Part shown: positions 32,682-41,897 of the stretch, in pieces
Numbering within the stretch: the stretch's first letter is position 1
Layout of the letters: the number at the start of each line of letters is the position of its first letter
Source: Nitrospirales bacterium
Lineage (GTDB): Bacteria > Nitrospirota > Nitrospiria > Nitrospirales > UBA8639
Direction of reading: 5' to 3'
Length of the DNA stretch: 60,993 bases
NCBI GenBank assembly: GCA_029261235.1
Contig: JAJDBS010000018.1
Span: 1 to 60,993 of the forward strand
The notes under the pieces: model-generated
Databases searched by the model: none
What the model was told of the DNA's origin: nothing
Seen by the model: the letters and a program-made list of their open reading frames with translations, nothing else
Program-made: the position numbers and the translations under genes

Positions 32682-33031
32682 ATCACATAGATCATCTTCT
32701 CAGGATGGGACAGGCGTGACAGCCTTCCTTGTTTTTGCTAGGTAGGGGATTGCGTTGCTTGTTTCATAATTTATTGTCGTTTCCCTCCATTTTGTGTGCT
32801 TTTTCGATTAAGCGTCCTGTCGTGATGCTGACTACTACCCTGTTTGCGAAATAAGTCCGTTACGACATTCAAGCTCCCCTGCTTCTGTTGTCGCGTGTAT
32901 CATACTTCAGCCAGAATTTCCCAGATCATTGAGATTCTTGCAAGCGGGTTATGAAGAGTGAAAGCACATGTTCGTGCTGTAGAACTTATGTGCAGCAATC
33001 TGCGAAGATGAAATGATTTTGTCATGGGAAA
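32682..33031. other. 350 bp divergent intergenic region
   Basis: It separates the thioredoxin-fold gene from the exported protein gene. I see no gene, clear promoter pair or hairpin. Confidence 0.4.
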
Positions 33032-34261
33032 TTGAAGAGAGGGCAACATCTATTAGCCGAGGAAGTGATGAAGCATAAGATTTTCTTGCAGCGTGATCGA
33101 GTCCAATGGCTATCGATCCTTCTCTGTGGGATAGGCTGGTTGCTTTGGGTGAGTCCAGTGGCCCTAGCTAATCATCGAGGGGGCGATGGCCATGCGCATT
33201 CCGAGGCTAGTGACTTTGATGAGTCTGCCGGTTATGAGATTCCTGGCGCATCGTTTCAGGTGCATTGGAAGGAAAGTAAAGGATCAGTTGAATATTTGGC
33301 GTTAGGTAAAACACAACGCGAGAAGACCATTCAGGCCGTTGTTGATGCTTTCACGATGATGGTGAAAGATCGAGTTCAGTACACGCGTTTTGATGAGTCT
33401 CTCACTAAAGGCGTGTTGCAGAACGTCATTATTGAGCCAAAGGTCGTCAACCGTGAGGGCAAGGAATTTATGTTTTTAGTCGCTCGCACGAAGCAGAAAG
33501 GAAGCGTGAGATTACTCATCAATGCTTCGATGCTGAAGGAGCAAGGGTTCATCACTCATCCGAAACAATTAGTTCCATTGTTGGCTCGAGAGTTTCAATG
33601 GGTCATCAGCAAATCCGATACCTCAAAGATGCGACGGAAAAGGCCTGAGACTCGCAATCTCAAGCATGCCCCAATTCAGACAAAAAAGGCTATCGGGCGC
33701 ATGTCTGGAGTAGAGCGGGAAACATATTTGCAAAAAATGTTTGAGGGGTATCTGACGACGGTTGATGACTTCAATAGTCTAGAGGGCCAACCCTATTATG
33801 AGATCGGGTCAGATGCGGTGCTTGCGGCTGCTCAAGCGGACTCTACGACGCATTTCTATGATATTCGAGTGCGCGAGGCTCTCCAGCGCATTGTCCGTGA
33901 ATCGGAGTTTTTCCAAAACACTCCCAAAGCCGTTCGTAATCTGTTAAGCGGAAAAATTTGGAATGTCTCATTTGTTCATATCGACTCGCGCGATTGGGCG
34001 ACGCGGACTCGCGTTCTTCCTCAAGATAAAGCGGTCAAAGTAGGCGAAAAGGAAACGCTCATTCAACCTGCTAAAGTATTAATCAATCTGCATCGAAAAG
34101 CCATCCCTGATGACCCCTATTATGCCCTCACCAATGATTTGCCCATGGGTGCACTCTCAATCAGCCAATTAGCACAGGTTATTGCGTTAGAAATAGAACA
34201 TCAGATCATTGAGAAATCTATGCGCGGCCATGTCGCAGCCGATGAACAATCTGCTCCATAG
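33032..34261 (+). CDS. Unknown exported protein
   Basis: This protein is 409 residues from TTG 33032, or 397 from ATG 33068 (MKHKIFLQRDRVQW); the latter sits very close behind GAGGAAG. A signal peptide (LSILLCGIGWLLWVSPVALA) is followed by a His-rich stretch (NHRGGDGHAHSEA). The body has no domain I recognise. It has basic segments (RRKRPETRNLKHAPIQTKK) and a C-terminal helical ALSISQLAQVIALEIEHQII. It is probably periplasmic, and the N-terminal histidines could bind metal. No operon partner is adjacent. Confidence 0.65.
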   Translation: MKRGQHLLAEEVMKHKIFLQRDRVQWLSILLCGIGWLLWVSPVALANHRGGDGHAHSEASDFDESAGYEIPGASFQVHWKESKGSVEYLALGKTQREKTIQAVVDAFTMMVKDRVQYTRFDESLTKGVLQNVIIEPKVVNREGKEFMFLVARTKQKGSVRLLINASMLKEQGFITHPKQLVPLLAREFQWVISKSDTSKMRRKRPETRNLKHAPIQTKKAIGRMSGVERETYLQKMFEGYLTTVDDFNSLEGQPYYEIGSDAVLAAAQADSTTHFYDIRVREALQRIVRESEFFQNTPKAVRNLLSGKIWNVSFVHIDSRDWATRTRVLPQDKAVKVGEKETLIQPAKVLINLHRKAIPDDPYYALTNDLPMGALSISQLAQVIALEIEHQIIEKSMRGHVAADEQSAP

Positions 34262-34591
34262 TAGATGAAGGTTTTCTTCAATCACTTGAATTCAAGGATT
34301 GAGTGCAAAGTACGAATCAAATCTGTTGTTGTGAGTTTTACTTGTCGGTCTTTCTGTCATCTGACGCAATCCGAGGATCTGCGAGAATTCTATTTTAGTT
34401 AAAAACAAACTTGTCCGTACTTTAGATCATTCTCCTATTGGAATTTAAGGCAAAGTGGTGTATCTGGAAAGGCCAACCTGACAACAACGGGTTTGCCCTC
34501 AAATCTTTCGCTCTTCCGCAAGGTCCCGCGCCTACATATGTAAGCTGAGCATCTCTAAATTACCTGGTTTTGGGGCAATTGAGCTATTTGC
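34262..34591. other. Intergenic DNA before the SOS operon
   Basis: It contains a large palindrome at 34279-34301 (centre CTTGAATTCAAG, outer arms CAATC/GATTG) without a U-tract. The same 12-base core occurs near 30645 and 30739. The rest is AT-rich without a gene. Confidence 0.4.
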
Positions 34592-34620
34592 TTGACTGGC
34601 GAACGAACGTTCGCTTATGG
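34592..34620 (+). promoter_or_regulatory. SOS promoter with Gram-positive-type LexA box
   Basis: TTGACT (34592-34597) and TTATGG (34615-34620) are 17 bases apart. Between them lies CGAACGAACGTTCG (34600-34613), a full match to the consensus CGAAC-R-N-R-Y-GTTYG used by LexA of Gram-positive and several other phyla. A bound repressor would block RNA polymerase. The ATG of the next gene begins seven bases after the -10, so the mRNA appears leaderless. Confidence 0.8.
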
Positions 34621-34627
34621 TCCCGTC

Positions 34628-35197
34628 ATGGCCACGGCTGCTCAATTTCACAAAATTGTTGCCTTTTATGATGCGCATAGACGCATGCCGTCCTATCAGG
34701 AAATCATGTCCCTCGTGAGGTTCCGATCAAAGGACTCCGTCTTCAAATTGGTGAATCGGCTGATTGATCAGGGTCGGATCAAGAAAGACAAGACGGGACG
34801 TCTGCTTCCAACTCGGTATTTTTTTGCGATCCCCTGGCTTGGCTCCGTTGTCGCCGGATATCCCAATCCCGCAGAAGAAGAACTCCTGGACCCTATCAGT
34901 CTAGAAGAGTTTCTGGTGAAGAATAAGGAATCCACCTATATGCTGAACGTCACCGGTGATTCCATGATCGACGCAGGCATTATGCCAGGCGATATTGTGC
35001 TCGTAGAGCGACGAGAAGAGGCGAAACATGGCGAAATTGTCGTGGCTGAGGTCGATGGAGAATGGACACTCAAACGTCTGTGCAAGCGTGGTCGTAAAGT
35101 CACCTTGGAAGCAGCCAATAAAAACTACCCGCCGATTGAACCTAAAAACGAGCTGCGGATTGCCGCAGTGGTCTGTAGCCTGATCCGTAAATACTAA
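34628..35197 (+). CDS. LexA-like/UmuD-like S24 autopeptidase
   Basis: The start is ATG 34628; upstream in-frame codons lie inside the promoter. Residues ~1-62 form a LexA-type winged helix (FHKIVAFYDAHRRMPSYQEI, DSVFKLVNRLIDQGRIKKD). Residues ~70-189 are the S24 peptidase: the A76-G77 cleavage site (SVVAGYPNP), catalytic S112 (VTGDSMIDAGI) and K149 (GEWTLKRL). LexA relatives cut themselves when RecA-ssDNA forms, releasing the SOS genes. It is 189 residues long and forms an operon with the Y-family polymerase 17 bases downstream. It may be the cell's LexA or a UmuD-like partner carrying its own DNA-binding domain. Confidence 0.85.
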   Translation: MATAAQFHKIVAFYDAHRRMPSYQEIMSLVRFRSKDSVFKLVNRLIDQGRIKKDKTGRLLPTRYFFAIPWLGSVVAGYPNPAEEELLDPISLEEFLVKNKESTYMLNVTGDSMIDAGIMPGDIVLVERREEAKHGEIVVAEVDGEWTLKRLCKRGRKVTLEAANKNYPPIEPKNELRIAAVVCSLIRKY

Positions 35198-35213
35198 TCT
35201 TTCGGAGAGAGCC

Positions 35214-36527
35214 ATGAATAGGCCGCTGACCATTGCGCATTTTCCAAGGGCCATCCTTCATGTGGATGCCGATGCCTTTTTTGCGGCCGTGGAACAATCC
35301 CGCAATCCGTCTCTGAAAGGAAAGCCGGTCATTACCGGCAAAGAGCGCGGGATTGTGTCCTCCATGAGCTATGAAGCCAAGGCGCGGGGTGTGACTCGAG
35401 CCATGCGACTTCATGAGGTACGAAAGCTTTGTCCCGATGCCGTCTTTTTGTCCTCTGATTATGAGACGTATTCTCTGCTGTCGATGCGGATGTTTGCTAT
35501 TGTCCGGCGCTTTACCCCGGATGTCGAGGAATACAGTATTGATGAATGTTTTGCAGATATCACAGGGATGCAGCGAGCGTTACAGGGTTCCTATGAGAAG
35601 ATTGCTGAGCGAATGAAGCAGACGTTAGATAGGGAGTTGGGTTTTACTTTCTCGCTGGGCCTTGGTCCGAATAAAGTCATTGCCAAGATTGGTTCGAAAT
35701 GGAAAAAGCCCTCAGGGCTTACCTGTATTCCCGGCTGGGAGATCCATCGGTATTTAGCCGAGCTTTCGGTTGATAAGCTGTGGGGGATTGGTGCACAGAC
35801 GGCTGCCTATCTTGCCAAGCACCGAGTCTTCACCGCTCTGGAATTTGCACGAAAGCCGGAAAGCTGGATTAGGCGGTATTTGACGAAGCCATTTGTGGAG
35901 CTGTGGCAGGAGTTACAAGGCGATAGTGTTTTGGTGCTGGAGACGTGCCCGAAAGAAAGCTATCAGTCCATCCAGAAGTTTAAAATCTTTTCACCGCCAT
36001 CTCAGGATCGCGGTTTTGTTTTTGCACAGCTGTCCAAGAATATCGAGAATGCTTGCATGAAAGCGCGGCGCTATCATTTGGCGGCGGGTGGGGCGACTTG
36101 TCTCTTACGGACGCAAGACTTTCGGAATACGGGATTGGAATTACGCTTTACGAGGCCGACAGCCTTTTCTCATGAAGTGATTCGTGCGTTGCGACCGATC
36201 TTTGATGAACTGTTTCACTCAAATGATTTCTATCGTTCAACGGGCGTGGTGCTTTTTAACCTCAAATGTGATGACATCATTCAGCTGACACTGTTTGATC
36301 CGCCCGTGCAGATTGACAAATATCAGCGCGTCTACCGGGCGGTCGATGATCTGCGCCGACGCTATGGCAAGCATACGGTCTTTCTCGGCTCAAGCTTTGA
36401 TGCGCATGCGTTCACGCAGCATGTCGGTGAGCGTGGGGATGCCCCGGAGCGTAAGTCATTGCTTCTCAAGGGCGAGACCGCGCGTAAACGCTTAGGGTTG
36501 CCGATGTTTTTAGGAACCGTGAAATAA
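35214..36527 (+). CDS. Y-family DNA polymerase (UmuC/DinB type)
   Basis: The 437-residue translesion polymerase has catalytic acids D18-A-D20 (AILHVDADAFF) and D110-E111 (EEYSIDECFADI), followed by fingers and little-finger regions. A beta-clamp-binding motif Q-L-T-L-F is at 357-361. Length and the KxFKIFSPPSQDRGFVFAQ region favour the UmuC group over Pol IV. It copies past lesions at low fidelity during the SOS response. GGAGAGAG precedes the ATG, 17 bases after the S24 gene, so expression follows the LexA box. Confidence 0.88.
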   Translation: MNRPLTIAHFPRAILHVDADAFFAAVEQSRNPSLKGKPVITGKERGIVSSMSYEAKARGVTRAMRLHEVRKLCPDAVFLSSDYETYSLLSMRMFAIVRRFTPDVEEYSIDECFADITGMQRALQGSYEKIAERMKQTLDRELGFTFSLGLGPNKVIAKIGSKWKKPSGLTCIPGWEIHRYLAELSVDKLWGIGAQTAAYLAKHRVFTALEFARKPESWIRRYLTKPFVELWQELQGDSVLVLETCPKESYQSIQKFKIFSPPSQDRGFVFAQLSKNIENACMKARRYHLAAGGATCLLRTQDFRNTGLELRFTRPTAFSHEVIRALRPIFDELFHSNDFYRSTGVVLFNLKCDDIIQLTLFDPPVQIDKYQRVYRAVDDLRRRYGKHTVFLGSSFDAHAFTQHVGERGDAPERKSLLLKGETARKRLGLPMFLGTVK

Positions 36528-36754
36528 GACTTTTAAATTCTATGTTTTCGGTTGATAGGGCGAGAAAGTGCATCGCGCCATCATCATGTAGAAGGGAAAT
36601 TCCCAAGAACGACAAGCATTATAATCACAAAGAACCTACGGGTATCGATTGGTAGCGTGATCCGCATCAGGGAAGGTTACACATTGTCTTCGAAAGGATA
36701 AGGGAATCTTGAGCTAGACCCGTTGAAGATTTCTGTACTTTTTCTGTAGAACGT

Positions 36755-37651
36755 CTAATCGATCGTCGCGGTGCGGCGGTGGAAGCGAAGAATAATGTTG
36801 GGGTCGGGATGGAGATTGACGATGGCTTCGTCTTTTCCTGTATAGGACACGTTATTTAAGACGTGGCGGATGGCTTCAAGGCGTGCACGGAATTTACTGT
36901 TGGCTTTGACGATGACCCAAGGGGCGTAGGATGTATGGGTCTTGCTGAACATTTCTTCCTTATATTTCGTATACAGGTCCCAATGATCTTGGGCTTTGTC
37001 GTCGACGGGGCTCACTTTCCATTGTTTGAGTGGATTTTTCTTTCGGGCTTTAAATCGCCGATCTTGCTCTTCTTTTGAAATGGAAAACCAGAATTTGATG
37101 AGCTCAATATTATCTTCATAGAGCATGTGTTCGAATTCTGGTACCTGCTGCATGAAGGTTTGATACTGCTTTTTCGTGCAAAATTGATTGACGGGTTCTA
37201 CGACCGCACGGTTGTACCAACTGCGGTCAAAGAAGGCGAGTTCTCCAGGATTGGGCAAGTTCTTGACGTATCGTTGGAAATACCATTGTCCTTTTTCCAC
37301 CTCGGTGGGTATCGGTAACGCCACCGCTCGCATGGAGCGGGGATTCAGGTGTTCAATAAATCTGCGGATCGCCCCACCTTTTCCAGCAGCATCGCGCCCT
37401 TCAAACACAATGACGACTCGGCGGCCATTTATTTGAACATCTCGTTGCAACTTCACGAGTTCTACTTGAAGTTGACGAAGTTCATGCTCGTATTGCAGTG
37501 CGCGGACTGCGCGTTTGACATCCACCTGTTTGGAGCGGAGAAGTTGTACCAACCCTCTTCGTGTTGAGACTTGCGCTAAATCTTCAGGCTGTAATTTTGT
37601 TGCGTCTTTTTGGCGGGGAGGTACGACTGCGAGTTTTCGTTTAGGCGGCAT
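36755..37651 (-). CDS. ppk2: Polyphosphate kinase 2 (PPK2)
   Basis: The 298-residue protein has the PPK2 signature: Walker A GRDAAGKGG (85-93), the Walker B-like FDRSWYNR (141-148), and the lid region EEQDRRFKARKKNPLKQWKVSPVD. The long basic N-terminus and MRAVALPIPTEVEKGQWYFQRYV fit class I enzymes, which phosphorylate nucleoside diphosphates (or the reverse) with polyphosphate. All catalytic motifs are intact. It is a monocistronic gene with 227 bases separating it from the polymerase gene. Confidence 0.9.
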   Translation of the reverse strand: MPPKRKLAVVPPRQKDATKLQPEDLAQVSTRRGLVQLLRSKQVDVKRAVRALQYEHELRQLQVELVKLQRDVQINGRRVVIVFEGRDAAGKGGAIRRFIEHLNPRSMRAVALPIPTEVEKGQWYFQRYVKNLPNPGELAFFDRSWYNRAVVEPVNQFCTKKQYQTFMQQVPEFEHMLYEDNIELIKFWFSISKEEQDRRFKARKKNPLKQWKVSPVDDKAQDHWDLYTKYKEEMFSKTHTSYAPWVIVKANSKFRARLEAIRHVLNNVSYTGKDEAIVNLHPDPNIILRFHRRTATID

Positions 37652-37944
37652 GGCTTATTGGACTCTTTTTACCGAATCAGCTGTACTGAAATCCTCACTG
37701 AGGATAGATCATGTCATGATGACACTTTACCAGGTTTTTGTTGGTATGCCCATTTGTCTGTGTGTCTAAACGATTTATCGCAACGACAAGAGGGGAATCT
37801 TGTCTGACATGTCTGCTCTACGCACGTTCGGTAATCTGGGCATGGCGTGCTAGACCGCCTGAACACTCTAGGCATGAACGCACTCGGACGTGAGCTGGAG
37901 CGTGGATTGATTTTGATGTGACCTTATTTTGTACTTCAGCGTTC
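37652..37944. other. Intergenic region between ppk2 and the ECF sigma gene
   Basis: 293 bases upstream of ppk2 and downstream of the sigma gene. No gene or clear control site was seen. Confidence 0.35.
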
Positions 37945-38676
37945 CTAGTTTTCCGGTTTGTGGTGCATCTTGGCATTCAACCTCGTCCGTGTCATTTGCA
38001 GTGCCGTCAGATAGGTGTTCTCACTAATTTGAAGAATGGCACGGACTTCTTCTGGAGTGAAGAGTTCGATATCGCGAAGGAGCGAGACTTGGCGTTGAAT
38101 GGGTGTGCAAGACGCAAAGGTCTGCTCAATCTCTTGCTTGTGAGCTGTTGATTGTTGGTGTGTGCTTTGCTGGCGAGCATGACGCGTGCTCTTGGCCTCT
38201 CGAGACGAGATACTTGCCGAATCTTCAGTGTGCTGTGAATGTGTCAATTGATGTTGTTCTTGTTTGTCGACATTCGAGAAAAAAGAGGTCATAGCTGTTC
38301 CATGGAATTGGCACATTCTCGTATGGAGGGTTTTGAAAATCCATGATTTGAGCGAGACTTGTCCCTCATACTTCCCGATACCCTCCAGGACGTCTTTCCA
38401 CGTATTTTGGACTATTGTTTCCGCAAGAGCGGAGGTGGGTACAAATGTCATCGCAAGTCGAAGTAATTTTGAATGATAGAGATCAATGAGCATGCCGAAA
38501 GCCCATTCTTCATTATTTTGCAGCGCTTTCAGGAGTTTACGATCATGAGGGTTTTTCATGAATGGAGTCTGGATCTTGTCCCCGGTGGTTTTCGGGAAAT
38601 TTTGCTGAGCAGCATTTGCTCTGGGGTGGCTCCTAAAAGCATTGGTGGACATTGGATGTGTTGTGACATGCGACAT
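37945..38676 (-). CDS. ECF-type sigma factor with long Gln/His/Ser-rich linker
   Basis: The start at 38676 follows AAGGAAA; upstream frame to 38847 is unlikely to be translated. Sigma region 2 is visible (LLKALQNNEEWAFGMLIDLYHSKLLRLAMTFVP...TIVQNTWKDVLEGIGKYEGQVSLKSWIFKTL). Region 4 is also present (FASCTPIQRQVSLLRDIELFTPEEVRAILQISENTYLTALQMTRTRL). Between them is an unusually long polar linker rich in Q, H and S (KQEQHQLTHSQHTEDSASIS, ARQQSTHQQSTAHKQ). The sigma2 block resembles the ECF protein at 45603, so the two are paralogues. No anti-sigma gene is adjacent. Confidence 0.75.
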   Translation of the reverse strand: MSHVTTHPMSTNAFRSHPRANAAQQNFPKTTGDKIQTPFMKNPHDRKLLKALQNNEEWAFGMLIDLYHSKLLRLAMTFVPTSALAETIVQNTWKDVLEGIGKYEGQVSLKSWIFKTLHTRMCQFHGTAMTSFFSNVDKQEQHQLTHSQHTEDSASISSREAKSTRHARQQSTHQQSTAHKQEIEQTFASCTPIQRQVSLLRDIELFTPEEVRAILQISENTYLTALQMTRTRLNAKMHHKPEN

Positions 38677-38934
38677 GATGTATTTCCTTTTCGCGCTCGT
38701 TGTTTCTTGGATGCCTCTTCCAATAGTGGCATGTTTGGAGATCAATTGAATGTCATCCCATCTGTAAGGTTTTGATTGAGATCGAAGACGCGTTGCCGTG
38801 TGTCCTTCTTGGGTTGAGGTAACGGGTTGAACAACATGGCGCAGCATATCGGAGAGATCTCACGCCAGTATCACGTCACCATCATATTTTTATGACAATT
38901 CTGAAAGAACGTTGAATGTGTTTGGTGAAACAGG

Positions 38935-40410
38935 TCAGACTTGAGAGGCGGGCAACGCAAAGGAAAAGGTGGTGCCAATATTTTGTTGACTGTCTACATG
39001 GATAGGTATGTCGTGCAGTTCCAATATCCGTTTGGCAATGGCCAGCCCGAGTCCAGCCCCACTTGGTTTGTTTGTTGGATGGTTTTTGGCTTGATAAAAA
39101 CGATCGAAAATATGGGGAAGGTCTTCTTTCTGGATTCCGCAGCCGGTATCGGTGACTTGTACGACGATCGATTGATCTCTTGCGTGAAGGGTCAGAGTAA
39201 TGCTTCCAGGAGGGGATGTATGTCGAAAAGCGTTGTCCACGATGTTTTCCAAGACGCGTTCGATGAGGGCGATGTCCCCCATGACAAAAGGTAGGTCTTG
39301 AGGAATTTCTCCTTTCAGTTCCACCTGGGTTTGCTCAGACCTTACCTGCAATTTCAAGAGAAGGTCTTGCACTAACTCCGATAATGAAAAGGGTTCTGTC
39401 TGGAGTTGTTGATCTTTCGAATCGAGTTTGGCTAATTCAAATAATTCGGCAACCAACTGTGTCAATGTTTTACTGTGCTTCAGGGCTACCTCGAGATACT
39501 TTCGTCTTTCGGATTCAGACAACGTCCTTTCTTTCAAGAGCAACGTTTCTAGGTATCCTTGTAATGAAGCCAAGGGGGTTCGGAGATCATGGGACACATT
39601 TGCTACGAGTTCTCGTCGCAACGCATCTGTTTTTTTGAGCGCCTGCATTTGTTGCATGATTCTTCGGGCCATCTTTTTGAAGGTGGCTCCAATTTGCCCA
39701 ATTTCGTCTGGAGATTGCGTATCCAGCATCGGGGATACAGGAATACGCTGCAACCCACTTTCCTGAAAACTTTTCATCGTTGACGACAAAATGGTGAGAC
39801 GTCTTGTCAGAAAACCAAATAACAGCAGACCAGCAATGAGACCAAACACCATGATCCCTATAGCCGTCCAGGTACTGAGACGAAGCAAATAACTTTCTTC
39901 AAGCAAATTGGCGACCGAGTCGAATTTCTCCCCACCCAACACAACATAGAGGTACCCTTCTGGGCGTTCTGTTGGACCAATTCGCGTCGCGGAAAAAACT
40001 TTTTTTCGGTTTACATCTCTGGGGTCATCGCCAAGAATGGGTAGAGGTCGAGTTTCGTTGAGTAGTTGAATGATTGGTGCCAGTGCAACTTTCCCGCGTT
40101 TGATTTTTCCGGGAGGCGCATCATACGTCATAATTTGGCCTTGCCAGTCTAATAAATACACTTCAATGTGCGGATTGATATCCATAAACGAATGGAACAC
40201 ATGTTCCAGAGCCGTATGGTCAATCTCACCATTATGAATCAAGGCCGTCCCTTCTACTAGATCTTTCGCCAGCGTTCGATTGAATTGTTGCGTGAGTTCC
40301 TGAAGATAGAGACGAGTTGTGTAAATGGTGAGGAATATATAAAGGATTCCAATACAGGTCAGGAGGCCAATAAACACTGCAGCTAATTTTGCATAGAGGC
40401 TCTTGAACAT
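38935..40410 (-). CDS. Membrane sensor histidine kinase
   Basis: The 491-residue protein starts at ATG 40410, five bases after the response-regulator stop. Membrane segments at ~8-30 and ~180-205 flank a periplasmic sensor region. A HAMP region (FLTRRLTILSSTMKSF) follows, then HisKA with the phospho-accepting His in ANVSHDLRTPLASLQGYLE. The ATPase lobe carries N (IVDNAFRHTSPPGS), G1 (VTDTGCGIQKEDL) and G2 (SGAGLGLAIAKRI) boxes. It phosphorylates the response regulator encoded directly upstream. The signal is unknown. Confidence 0.9.
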   Translation of the reverse strand: MFKSLYAKLAAVFIGLLTCIGILYIFLTIYTTRLYLQELTQQFNRTLAKDLVEGTALIHNGEIDHTALEHVFHSFMDINPHIEVYLLDWQGQIMTYDAPPGKIKRGKVALAPIIQLLNETRPLPILGDDPRDVNRKKVFSATRIGPTERPEGYLYVVLGGEKFDSVANLLEESYLLRLSTWTAIGIMVFGLIAGLLLFGFLTRRLTILSSTMKSFQESGLQRIPVSPMLDTQSPDEIGQIGATFKKMARRIMQQMQALKKTDALRRELVANVSHDLRTPLASLQGYLETLLLKERTLSESERRKYLEVALKHSKTLTQLVAELFELAKLDSKDQQLQTEPFSLSELVQDLLLKLQVRSEQTQVELKGEIPQDLPFVMGDIALIERVLENIVDNAFRHTSPPGSITLTLHARDQSIVVQVTDTGCGIQKEDLPHIFDRFYQAKNHPTNKPSGAGLGLAIAKRILELHDIPIHVDSQQNIGTTFSFALPASQV

Positions 40411-40415
40411 AGGCG

Positions 40416-41153
40416 TTATTCTGTCGCTGTATCTTCTGAGTCTGCGAATTTGTAGCCCACTCCCCACACCGTAAGTATGTATAGAGGCTTGGTGGGTTTT
40501 TCTTCGATCTTGCCTCGTAGGCGGTTGATATGAGAATTGACTGTATGATCATATCCGTCGTGTCCGTAGCCCCAGACCAAATCCAATAACTGTGACCGGG
40601 TATAGACACGCCCTGGATGACTCGCGAATTGAAGGAGCAGGTCAAACTCTTTGGCCGTGAGGTCTAGCGTTTCCCCGTTCGACTGTACCTTTCTTTTTTC
40701 TATATCAATGAGGAGCTTTCCCGTTTGGATGTGGATCTGTGTCTGAGCAGGAGTGGTCAATGATGTGAGGGCTTCTACTCGCCGAAAGATAGCTTTGATC
40801 CTTGCCAGGAGCTCTTGGATGCTAAATGGTTTGGTTAAATAGTCATCAGCACCAATTTCCAATCCAAGCACTCGATCCACCTCTGTCGATTTAGCCGTTA
40901 ACATCAATATCGGGGTGTAGTTCGTTGCGGTACGCAGTTGTCGGCAAATATCTAGTCCATTGATGCCAGGAAGCATGAGATCCAGAATTATCAGATCATA
41001 CGAATTGGATTGGGCCTGTTGCAGACCTGAAGTCCCATCAAGGGCGATGTCTACTTCATAGTGAAGGTCTTGGAGATGTAAGTCCAAAAGATGTGCGATA
41101 TCCTCGTTATCCTCAATGACAAGGATATGAGGCTGTTTGCCGTTCGATTTCAT
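40416..41153 (-). CDS. OmpR-family response regulator
   Basis: The start is ATG 41153 behind GTGGAA. The 245-residue protein has a receiver domain with E14-D15, phospho-acceptor D58 (YDLIILDLMLPG) and K in DDYLTKPFS. A winged-helix DNA-binding domain follows (NGETLDLTAKEFDLLLQFASHPGRVYTRSQLLDLVWGYGHDGYDHTVNSHINRLRGKIE). The pair 40416/38935 forms one operon and probably controls an envelope response. Confidence 0.92.
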   Translation of the reverse strand: MKSNGKQPHILVIEDNEDIAHLLDLHLQDLHYEVDIALDGTSGLQQAQSNSYDLIILDLMLPGINGLDICRQLRTATNYTPILMLTAKSTEVDRVLGLEIGADDYLTKPFSIQELLARIKAIFRRVEALTSLTTPAQTQIHIQTGKLLIDIEKRKVQSNGETLDLTAKEFDLLLQFASHPGRVYTRSQLLDLVWGYGHDGYDHTVNSHINRLRGKIEEKPTKPLYILTVWGVGYKFADSEDTATE

Positions 41154-41567
41154 TTCCACTTCACGTGTTACGTGTCTGAGGATAAGGCATGAATCTGCCA
41201 CCGAACTCTGGGTACTTAGGTATTTTTTACCCCGGCTCATGCTGTACTGGGGTTTTCACGAATCGTGTGATTGTGGTCTCAGTGGAAGGCTCGGTGTTAC
41301 AAGAGAACTGAAAAGGGTGGATTATAGATTCGGTTGCCGTGTATGGATTGACTATGCATGGTATTGAAGCTGGTCGTTTGGAGGGATAGGTCGGTTAGAT
41401 GAGTGCTAGAACGGTATCTTGACTTGGATATTTTAGCAGTGGAAAAGCCTTGGCGTCTCAATAGAGTGAGTCGCGGCTGTACCAGCCAATTATGGCGGAG
41501 TGGTCAGAAGCCTTAAGGACTTGTCATCTATACGTGACAGTTACCCCCATGATTGACAAGGAATTAT
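41154..41567. other. 414 bp intergenic region
   Basis: It lies between the response-regulator start and the 3' end of the SMR gene. A TGTCA...TGACA inverted pair near 41522-41541 is weak. No gene is supported. Confidence 0.35.
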
Positions 41568-41897
41568 CTAGAGCCGAACAGTGTGGGAAAAGGTATGAAT
41601 GACCGCCACTCCGGCGATTATCAGTCCCATCCCTAGGATAGCTGGTGTATCCGGGATTTCCCGAAATACGATAACCCCGACGAGAGCCACGAGGACGATT
41701 CCTGTCCCCGACCAGATCGCATAGGTGACTCCTACGGTCATGTGACGCAACACTAAGCTTAAGAGATAGAAGGCCGTTCCATACCCCACGACGACCAATA
41801 CGCTGGGACCTAGTTTCGTGAATCCTTCCGCACTTTTCAGTGCACTCGTCGCAATAACTTCAGCCAAGATGGCCATAAATAAATAGAGATAGGTCAT
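41568..41897 (-). CDS. Small multidrug resistance (SMR) transporter
   Basis: The 109-residue protein has four hydrophobic segments and begins MTYLYLFMAILAEVIATSAL, with the essential membrane glutamate E13 of the EmrE/SugE family. Further SMR motifs are GYGTAFYLLSLVLRHMTVGVTYAIWSGTGIVLVALVG and ILGMGLIIAGVAVIH. These proton-coupled dimers export cationic drugs (Qac type) or guanidinium (Gdx type). YAIWSGTGIVL is typical of the drug-exporting branch. A search of the leader for a guanidine riboswitch gave nothing convincing. Confidence 0.9.
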   Translation of the reverse strand: MTYLYLFMAILAEVIATSALKSAEGFTKLGPSVLVVVGYGTAFYLLSLVLRHMTVGVTYAIWSGTGIVLVALVGVIVFREIPDTPAILGMGLIIAGVAVIHTFSHTVRL

